A DNA stretch of 20,884 nucleotides, taken from positions 1 through 20,884 of the IMG/VR virus record IMGVR_UViG_3300017991_002024, one strand, 5' to 3'. Below the pieces are notes generated by a model, which had not been told where the DNA came from, searched no databases, and was given only the letters and a program-made list of their open reading frames with translations. Shown one piece after another: positions 6,507-13,600 of the stretch (within the stretch, counting starts at the first letter, position 1; every line of letters begins with the position of its first letter). Position numbers and translations under genes: made by a program. The stretch comes from a virus.

Positions 6507-8646
6507 AATCCTTCGCCGCCTAACCCAGACGTGGGTGAAAAAGCTGGCGGCAGCGGTGAAATACAAGGAACGCTTCACCGAAGACGCCAAAGAAGCCAGC
6601 AACTTCTTCGATGGCCAGCACAATTGGATGTGGCAGGACGCCTATGCTCGGGGCGAATCTGGCTACAACCAGTCTATCGCGCCGCCCAGCTTCAGAATCC
6701 AAGTCAACAAGGTTTTTGAGCTAGTCGATATTTATGGCAGCGTTATGTACCACAGGAACCCTGTGCGTACTGTGTCTGTGATGGAGTACCCGGACCTGCC
6801 CCCCACGGCTCTGGGCATTCAGGTGCAGCCGGGCATGGTCCCCGACATGCTGCCGCCCGACCAGCAGCAAGTTCTGCAGGTTGCCGTTGCTGAGTCACAG
6901 GACAAGATTAACCGGCTCGCAGTTGCCGAGTTGATGCAGGCTTATCTGAATGTCACCCCCCAAGAATTGGACCTGAAGCGTCAGGGCCAGAAGTGGGTGC
7001 GAGAAGCCCTCATCAAAGGCATGGGGGTAATGTGGACCGAGCTAGTCCAGATTGAGGCTAGCGGGGACGAGTCCCAAGAACCGATCAACGTCGTCGGCAG
7101 TTTCTATGACAGCGTAGACAACTTTCTGATGGACGGTGACTGGGAAAACATGGACGATATCTTGTGGTGTGCCAAGCGGTGCATACAACCCATAGATGTG
7201 GTTGCCCAAGAATTTGGCATTCCGGAAGAGCAGCTTCGCAAGCACATTGACCAAACCAGTGAAATCAAACTCTACAAAGAGGGCAAGTCGGCACGGCGGG
7301 GGAAGAAGGACGGGGTTGCCCAGAGCAACGAACTGGTCACCTACTACAAGATTTGGTCCAAGTGCGGGTTCGGCGACCGGCTCAAAGACGCCCCCAAAGA
7401 GTTCCGGGGCATGTTCGACAGCCTCGGCAAATACTGCTACTTGGTCATCGCCGAAGGCATTGACTTCCCCCTAAACGTCCCGCCGTCTGTGCTAGAGCAG
7501 TATGGGGAGCAAGCTGCCAGCGAAGAGCCCCAAGCCGACTCCGAGATTCTGACCCGGGTCGCGTGGCCAATCCCGTTCTACTGCGACAACAACGGCTGGC
7601 CTTTCACCCCGCTCTATTTTCACTGGAAGCCCGGGTACGCCTACCCCATCTCCCACATTCGGCCAGCGATTGGGGAGTTGAGACTGTTGAACTGGGCCAT
7701 GTCGTTCTTGGCCACCCGAATCGCAACTTCCTGCGAAACCATCGTTGCTGTCCAAAAGGCCGCCGACGAAACCATCAAAGACCAGATTCTGGCCCCCAGC
7801 GAGGGCGGCTTCAAAATGGTCGAAATCTCCGAGCTACTGGGCCGGGGCATCGGCGATGTAGTTAGCGTGTTTCAGATGCCGCAGGTTACCAAGGACTTGT
7901 GGGACATAATCAGCGCGATTGCGCAGATGTTCGCCGAGCGCACCGGGTTGTCAGAACTGGTCTACGGCTACACCCGCTCATCCTTCAGAAGTGCCAGCGA
8001 AGCGCAGATTAAGCAAGAGAATATCTCCATACGCCCGGACAACATGGCAAACCAGTTGGAAGACGCCATGTCGTTGCTCTCGCGGCGAGAAGCCCTTGCT
8101 GCCCGCTGGCTACTGGAGCCGAAGGACTTGGTGCCGTTTGTTGGGCAGGTTGGGGCGTTAGCGTGGCAGCGGAACATTGCCACCCGCAGCATTGCCAGTT
8201 TGTCCCGCGACTTCATTTACCGCGTCGAAGCTGGCAGCGCCCGCAAGCCAAACAAAGCTACCCGGGCGGAACAAATGCAGATGGCCGTGCAAACGCTTGG
8301 ACCAATTGTGTCCAACCTCATCGGGGCAGGCATCGTCGAACCATTCAATGCCCTTATGCGAGACTGGGCTGACTCATTGGATATTGACGCTAGCCCCTAC
8401 CTAGTGCCGCCGCCTGCGCCCCCTGCTGCGCCGATCCCCGGGCCTCCCCCGAGCCTGAAGAGGAACGTGCTGCGCAGGGGGCCGGTGGCGAGCCAGAACC
8501 TGAAGAAGACGTGCCGCCTGACCAAGTGCCGCCAGAGTTGGCACCGCAGGCGTGAAGTCCCGGTCGCAGAAAAAGCGGGAGGCCAATCTTTGGGCCCGTT
8601 ACCGCGTAAGCCCCGTTCAGTGGGAGGAAATGCTACGCAATGCTAA
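6490..8646 (+). CDS. Portal protein, with a frame disturbance near its C-terminus
   Basis: The portal is the dodecameric ring at the head vertex through which DNA enters and leaves. The first ~650 residues look like a complete portal: a helical N-terminus, VNKVFELVDIYGSVMYHRNP (from residue 72), and a long stem and crown region up to PLMRDWADSL-like helices near residue 625. The size matches podovirus portals of about 600-730 residues. The start is GTG 6490 with AAGGAG ten bases upstream. From about 8451 the frame turns into a basic, Arg/Lys/Cys-rich tail out of keeping with the protein. The other frame (from 8451) instead gives a Pro/Glu-rich acidic tail ending at TGA 8553-8555, which overlaps the next gene's GTG as GTGA. 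I read the true end as 8555, reached by one extra base or a -1 slip in the C runs at 8436-8450. The range given is the frame as it stands. Confidence 0.88.
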   Translation: MAQPSEILRRLTQTWVKKLAAAVKYKERFTEDAKEASNFFDGQHNWMWQDAYARGESGYNQSIAPPSFRIQVNKVFELVDIYGSVMYHRNPVRTVSVMEYPDLPPTALGIQVQPGMVPDMLPPDQQQVLQVAVAESQDKINRLAVAELMQAYLNVTPQELDLKRQGQKWVREALIKGMGVMWTELVQIEASGDESQEPINVVGSFYDSVDNFLMDGDWENMDDILWCAKRCIQPIDVVAQEFGIPEEQLRKHIDQTSEIKLYKEGKSARRGKKDGVAQSNELVTYYKIWSKCGFGDRLKDAPKEFRGMFDSLGKYCYLVIAEGIDFPLNVPPSVLEQYGEQAASEEPQADSEILTRVAWPIPFYCDNNGWPFTPLYFHWKPGYAYPISHIRPAIGELRLLNWAMSFLATRIATSCETIVAVQKAADETIKDQILAPSEGGFKMVEISELLGRGIGDVVSVFQMPQVTKDLWDIISAIAQMFAERTGLSELVYGYTRSSFRSASEAQIKQENISIRPDNMANQLEDAMSLLSRREALAARWLLEPKDLVPFVGQVGALAWQRNIATRSIASLSRDFIYRVEAGSARKPNKATRAEQMQMAVQTLGPIVSNLIGAGIVEPFNALMRDWADSLDIDASPYLVPPPAPPAAPIPGPPPSLKRNVLRRGPVASQNLKKTCRLTKCRQSWHRRREVPVAEKAGGQSLGPLPRKPRSVGGNATQC
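8451..8555 (+). other. Alternative-frame acidic C-terminus of the portal
   Basis: In the frame one base back from the portal frame this stretch reads EPEEERAAQGAGGEPEPEED and then VPPDQVPPELAPQA before TGA. It continues the Pro-rich PPPAPPAAPIPGPPP of the portal smoothly and is typical of acidic portal ends. It contains no start codon context of its own, and a stop at 8391-8393 closes this frame upstream, so it can only be translated by a frame change within 8394-8451. Confidence 0.65.
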
Positions 8647-9055
8647 TCACGGCTGCCAGTTGTGTGGGGATGATTCAAACCTCTGTGTGGACCACTGCCA
8701 TCTCACTGGACGGGTTCGCGGCGTTCTCTGTCGCAACTGTAACATTGGCATTGCTCGCCTTGGCGACACCGCGTCTGGATTAAAGAAGGGCTATGAATAC
8801 CTCAAAAAATTTGAACGCTCCTGTTCCGTGCGACGTGCAGCGGCTCGGCCCGCAGGCCATCGCCCAGTTTCACAAATTGCTATCAAACGGCTGCACGCCA
8901 GCGCTTGCAGAGATGGTGATTTGCCGCCAACCGCCGGGGGTCAAAGGCGCAGACCGCACCTTCATGCAGGGAAGGCTAAATCAGCAGTGGTTAGACGATA
9001 TGCCGAAGGATCACGCCCAGCACATTCTCGGCGAGGCAAGACGGGCGGGGATTAA
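8552..9055 (+). CDS. HNH endonuclease, endonuclease VII type, with over-long reading frame
   Basis: The first ~86 residues form a compact zinc-bound HNH (beta-beta-alpha metal) nuclease of the phage recombination endonuclease VII family. CQLC (Cys35, Cys38) and CRNC (Cys60, Cys63) bind zinc, and VDHCH (Asp47, His48, His50) and Asn64 are the catalytic positions. The linker GRVRGVLC between them is the family hallmark. Free-standing proteins of this kind act as homing nucleases or junction-resolving enzymes in phages. The start is GTG 8552, overlapping the putative portal stop as GTGA. Members normally end near the equivalent of YEYLKKF at residue 86. Here the frame runs on for about 80 Arg/Ala/His-rich residues that simply lie across the next gene, so the real protein is probably shorter. 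An added base in the A6 run at 8804-8809 would stop it at 8812-8814. Confidence 0.82.
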   Translation: MKSRSQKKREANLWARYRVSPVQWEEMLRNANHGCQLCGDDSNLCVDHCHLTGRVRGVLCRNCNIGIARLGDTASGLKKGYEYLKKFERSCSVRRAAARPAGHRPVSQIAIKRLHASACRDGDLPPTAGGQRRRPHLHAGKAKSAVVRRYAEGSRPAHSRRGKTGGD

Positions 9056-9359
9056 CACCAGCGGGCGTTTCTATATGAGCGGGCTGGCAGACAAGCGTGG
9101 CCCCGCTGACCCCGCCGCGTGGGTCGATTCTGTCAGTGACGTTAAGAACGTCGCCAAGGCCAGAAACCTAACGGTGTCCGGCATTGTCGAACACAAGGGA
9201 GAGCCGGTGCCGAGGCCGAAGCCCAAGCGGCTGTCGGCCCGACTCACCCGCGAGATGATGGCCATTGAACGCCGGAAGAACCCCGGCCTGAAGAGAATGA
9301 AGGACGGCGACCTGAAAGAGATGGTCAAAGAAAAGTACGGGCGAAAGCATAAGAAATGA
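8793..9359 (+). CDS. Unrecognised basic protein between HNH and adaptor genes
   Basis: This 188-residue soluble protein matches nothing I recognise. It starts at ATG 8793 with GAAGGG four bases upstream, inside the end of the HNH domain. The N-terminal ~50 residues look like a small helical domain (LGPQAIAQFHKLLSNGCTPA), the middle (about residues 95-140) is mixed, and the last 50 residues are strongly basic, ending GRKHKK. It overlaps the next gene as ATGA. Its place between portal and adaptor suggests a virion or packaging accessory role. Because the HNH gene appears to be wedged against it, the original N-terminus may have been changed by that insertion. The next in-frame start is the ATG within AEMVIC, about 40 codons later. 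Confidence 0.78.
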   Translation: MNTSKNLNAPVPCDVQRLGPQAIAQFHKLLSNGCTPALAEMVICRQPPGVKGADRTFMQGRLNQQWLDDMPKDHAQHILGEARRAGINTSGRFYMSGLADKRGPADPAAWVDSVSDVKNVAKARNLTVSGIVEHKGEPVPRPKPKRLSARLTREMMAIERRKNPGLKRMKDGDLKEMVKEKYGRKHKK

Positions 9360-10612
9360 ACACAGCCCAAGACCTTATCTACTATCTGCTTTCTTCAACT
9401 GGTGGCGGTGCCCAAGACGGCGAGCATGCGGCTATTCGACAGGCAGTAGTGCATGGGGTGAGGGAAGTGTTGCAGGCCCGGGACTGGCTCTGGCACTTGA
9501 AGCAGAGTTCCTTCACATCGGGCCCCTTCAACACAAATACCTACCAGCTATCGTACCTGTCCCCCGACCGGAGCTTCTGCGCCGTTGACACATTGGACGG
9601 GCTGAAGGTCGGCGACGTGTTGGAGTGCCCCAACATTTTCGACAGGCCGCCGCGAATCTTGGCATTGAACCCATCCTTTGGGTTTCGGTCTGACGACAGC
9701 TTGGTCACCACCAGCCCCTCCATCGCACTCGACCGCCCCCCGGTCTATCGCAGCACTACCGCCACCAACGCTACCCGAGAACTAATTGCAGCAACGGTCT
9801 ACCCGTACTACCTGCTGCCTATGGATGTTCGCAGCATTGACTCACTGGTATCTGACGAAACCGGGGTGTCGCTGACGTATGTGTCGCCGCAAGAGTATCA
9901 GCGGCTGGAAGCCACCCAGACCGGCACTGCGGAGCCGTTTTTTTATACGGTGATGCGAAGCCCCGTCTTCCCTGACCACTACGAGATTCGCTTTGTCTAC
10001 ACGCCGCCGGACAACGAAACCTATCTCTACACCTACCGCTACACCCCGCCCCCCATCAAACACATGGGCTACGAGCGGCGATGCAGACAGGGGACCATCA
10101 GCTACTTTGCGTCAGGTCTGGGGGAGCAACTGCACCGGGTGGCCTACGCCTACGGCTCGGGCACTAACTTCCCCCCGCAGTGTCAGAATGCGGTGCTACG
10201 GGTCGGAACTGCAGATGAGTTCCCAGAACCCGTAGGTTCGCTGACGCCATTCCAGTACGAGTTTCGCCTGCTGGGCAAAGTCGGCACCAACGAGGTGCTG
10301 GCTCTGGAGGTGCCCGGCAGCATTGAGCCAATCCTTGGTTCGCCGTCTTCTCCGGTAAACCTCAAATACAGCATCGCGGATGAGATCGACTGCAGCCCGC
10401 AGATGTGGACCGCCATGCTCAGTGCCGTAGAGATGTGGTACGCCCGGATTGCGGGCAAAGACGCCAAGGACGTGGTGAGCCTATTCAACCGCGATCTGCG
10501 GTTAGCGATGGAGACTGACCGTATCACCTCTGTTGCCACCACCAGCCCATCTGTCACTCGGACGCCTCGGTCCATGGGCTGGCATTCAACTGTTCTGCCA
10601 GACGTGGGCTAG
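9356..10612 (+). CDS. Head-tail adaptor, tail tubular protein A-like (probable)
   Basis: This protein would form the ring between portal and tail nozzle. The N-terminal ~50 residues are helical, with a pattern (LIYYLLSSTGG, IRQAVVHGVREVLQARDWLW) that follows the layout of T7 gp11-type adaptors: a short helix, a Gly-rich turn, then a long helix ending in Gln-x-Arg-Asp/Gly-Trp. The rest is beta-rich with many Tyr and Pro, and a helix near the end (TAMLSAVEMWYARIAGKDAK). At 418 residues it is about twice the T7 protein, so it carries an extra domain. It is paired with the nozzle-like gene one base downstream, as gp11 and gp12 are in T7. The start is the ATG of an ATGA overlap. The match is by pattern only. 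Confidence 0.65.
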   Translation: MNTAQDLIYYLLSSTGGGAQDGEHAAIRQAVVHGVREVLQARDWLWHLKQSSFTSGPFNTNTYQLSYLSPDRSFCAVDTLDGLKVGDVLECPNIFDRPPRILALNPSFGFRSDDSLVTTSPSIALDRPPVYRSTTATNATRELIAATVYPYYLLPMDVRSIDSLVSDETGVSLTYVSPQEYQRLEATQTGTAEPFFYTVMRSPVFPDHYEIRFVYTPPDNETYLYTYRYTPPPIKHMGYERRCRQGTISYFASGLGEQLHRVAYAYGSGTNFPPQCQNAVLRVGTADEFPEPVGSLTPFQYEFRLLGKVGTNEVLALEVPGSIEPILGSPSSPVNLKYSIADEIDCSPQMWTAMLSAVEMWYARIAGKDAKDVVSLFNRDLRLAMETDRITSVATTSPSVTRTPRSMGWHSTVLPDVG

Positions 10613-10613
10613 C

Positions 10614-13600
10614 ATGAAGATAACCAGTTGGCTCGGCCTCTCTACGGCGATTTCAAACTACGCCTCGCCCACCGGGTCAGCCGTCGAGCAGACCAATCTA
10701 CAGCTATTGCTGCCCGGGCAGGCTACGCCCCGCCCCGCTCTGTCAACGCTAGTGAACAAGCAAGACGGCAGCTTCATTTTCGGGTTGTACCGAAAGACCA
10801 ACGGGCTGGCAGTCGAAGACACCGTTATTTCCTACATGCGGAGTTTTGATCCTACTGAGTATTATCTCACCCGCACCGGCATCGAAACGCTCGACACGAC
10901 GGACCCGAACAGTGAAGAGATTCGGATACTCCGGGTACTCACGGAACTGACCAACGGCGGCGACTACTACCCCAGTTTCTGTGAAGACCGACACGGCAAC
11001 GTCTACACGTTCTTTGGGTTTGGCATTCGCCCTCTTGTTGTTGAGTCACAGAGTTTTGCGACAAACCAAATTGGCGTTGACGCCCCTGAACAAGCACCGT
11101 CCGTGACGGCATCGGGCTCGGGCCAGTTTGTGGAACGCATCGACGTGCTAACCGGTGGCGGCAGTTATTGGGCCGCCCCCACCATTAGCATTGAGTCCAC
11201 GGCTGGCTCATTTCTGCGGCAAGCAAAAGCTCGGGCAATTGTAGAAAACGGTCTGGTTGTCGGTGTTGAGATGTTAGACCACGGCACCGGCTACACCCGG
11301 GCACCTGTGGTGACGGCAGTCGAGGGCAAAAAGGGGCGTGGGTTCAGCGCCCGCTGCGCTGTCGAGGTGGTTGCTGCGAGTTTCGGACACAGCCAGTTTA
11401 AGTTCTATGACCCTGAGCGCGATGGCGAAACCCCCGGCACCGAACTGCCAATAGCCGAAGACAACAGCCCCACCTATTCGTCCAGCATTGGGGGCATCTT
11501 AGACAATTACGATCTGCGTCTTATCGGAGACGGATCGGGGGAAACAGGATACACCGGCACTCTATCAGAAATCACCGGTGTCGCCACACATCGCGTTACT
11601 AGCTCGACGCCGTTTCCGCACATGGTCGGCGATATCGTCGAATGCGAATTTGCTCAGGCGGGGCTGGCTACGGTAACCGAGACGGTCAAAATACTGGCTG
11701 TCTCCAAAGCCGGTGCGGACTACCGGTTCGACATCGCGCCGACGCTGCTAGACGGCCACACCAATGCTACTGTGACCTTTCGGCATGCCGAGGGCAGCCA
11801 CACCCACGCATCCGTTTCCTCAACGGAATCCAACGCTAAATTCGCCCGCGTCGAATTAGCTGCTATCGCCCCACTAGCTGACGCCGACACCGGCAAGCGG
11901 TTCTTCAACGGCACCTCAATTTCGGCTATCGACACAACGACCAACACCATCACTCTGTCGCACTGGACGCAGACCGGAGAAATGGAAGTCGGCTTCAAGT
12001 CGGAAGATAGCCATTTCGCCTTGGGTGTAGGCCAGCTAATACTGACATACGACCACGACCACGACAACGACGACAGCACTGCGACCCGGCCCTACATCTT
12101 TGCCTACCGCGTCGTCGAAGAAGGTGCAAATCTCGTTGACGACAAGTTTACGGCTACCGGCAGTTTGTCTGGGGGCGGCGGCTCGGGGGCAACCGCGTTT
12201 GTTGAATTTGAAGCGGTGGACAACCAGTTCCAAGCCAGAATCGCAGAAACCGAGAACACCATACAGACGTTCTCTGACACCTATTACAGCAACGACTACC
12301 AGAACTGGGGCCTGCAGGCCCACCCCTCGCAGTTCAAGTGGGGCTGGCAAAACCGCATCAACGACCACCGGTCATGTGACTTTTATCTTTTCTTCACTAG
12401 CTGTTACTACGACGGCTGGACTTATCGGGCCTACTTCCCAGATTATCGCCGCGTAACAGTTTGGCTGCATACTGGCCCGGACGGGCAGTACGGGCAGCAG
12501 CACTGGACCCCGGTTGGCGTTCCGGTGCAGGTTGACGGCACAGGCCCTTACGCAGACGTGGAAGTGACGCCCTCGCTGCTTGCTGACGGCACATCACCCG
12601 TACCGGTGTCTGGCAGTACGAATCCCGTCGTCAGGTTGCGATTTGAATACGCACCGTCTTCGTGGGATCGCACATGGGTAGGCAGGTGGCTCGGGTCTTT
12701 CTATGCGGGAGCAGACGACGATATCGGCACTATGATCCATAGGCCAACCTACTCCGGTTCGGCAGCGCGAGCGGACTGGTGGAGAAACAAAGAGGGGAAC
12801 ACTGCTCGCCCGCTGGTGAACGTTACCAGCGCAACGCTCATCAACTCCGGGTCTGGCTTGCCCCCAGAGACGCGATTTCGCCTGCGGGTGTGTCAGGCGA
12901 AAGCCAATGCAGAACACCAAGTGGGCCCCGTTGGGGCGGGTTCCAGCCCGCCAAGAACTGTTGCCGTAAGCCATGCTGTTCGCGACTTCGCCACCTACTA
13001 CTACGATCTGCGGATTGACAACACCCAGCCTACGGCGAGCGGCCCCGGCAAGACGCTTGGCGATGTAACCGAAACCCGGGTTGTCAGTGCCGGTACGGGA
13101 TACCCGCAAGGCGGCGGCTCTGTGCTGCAGCTAGCACAACGCAGCAAGGCGGGGCAAGCCTACAAGTTCTCCCGGTACTACTCTTACAGCGTCGTGCAGC
13201 TAACCGAAGCGAACATTCTCGACAGCATTGGCACGGTTACCGTTCTATCACAGGGACAAGACTACTACGCACCCCCAACGTTATTTGAAACGCCATCACC
13301 GGGGTACGGGGTGCAAGCCGTTCCCGTGATCGACACGACCGGCAAGATTACCGCAGTCACAATTAAAAATCTGCAGGGTGGTTCGGGGTACGAACAGGGC
13401 AAAGAACCCTTTCTGGTCACGTCCGACGACGACGCAACGCTCGTCCCCGTCATGCGTCCCGTCATGCAAGGGGTTTACCGATGTACCTACCGGTTTGCCG
13501 ATCTATCCCGCACGGTTGCAGGAGAAGCAACACTTGTTGGTTCTGCGGGCAGCAAGACCGCAACGCTGGACTGGTCTGGCGAACGAGACGTTTTGCTGGA

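Noticed and set aside
8552-9359. HNH domain fused to the downstream protein by a +1 shift
   Set aside because: The frame relation allows it, but the downstream gene has its own ATG with a purine-rich site and the HNH domain is complete alone; no sign of need for fusion.
10533-10613. TTG 10533 as the start of the nozzle gene
   Set aside because: It would begin inside the adaptor gene and add 27 residues of out-of-frame adaptor sequence; ATG 10614 is one base after the previous stop.
12936-12953. GC-rich hairpin (GGCGGG / CCCGCC) inside the nozzle gene
   Set aside because: Only six pairs, no T run after it and within coding sequence; chance structure is enough.
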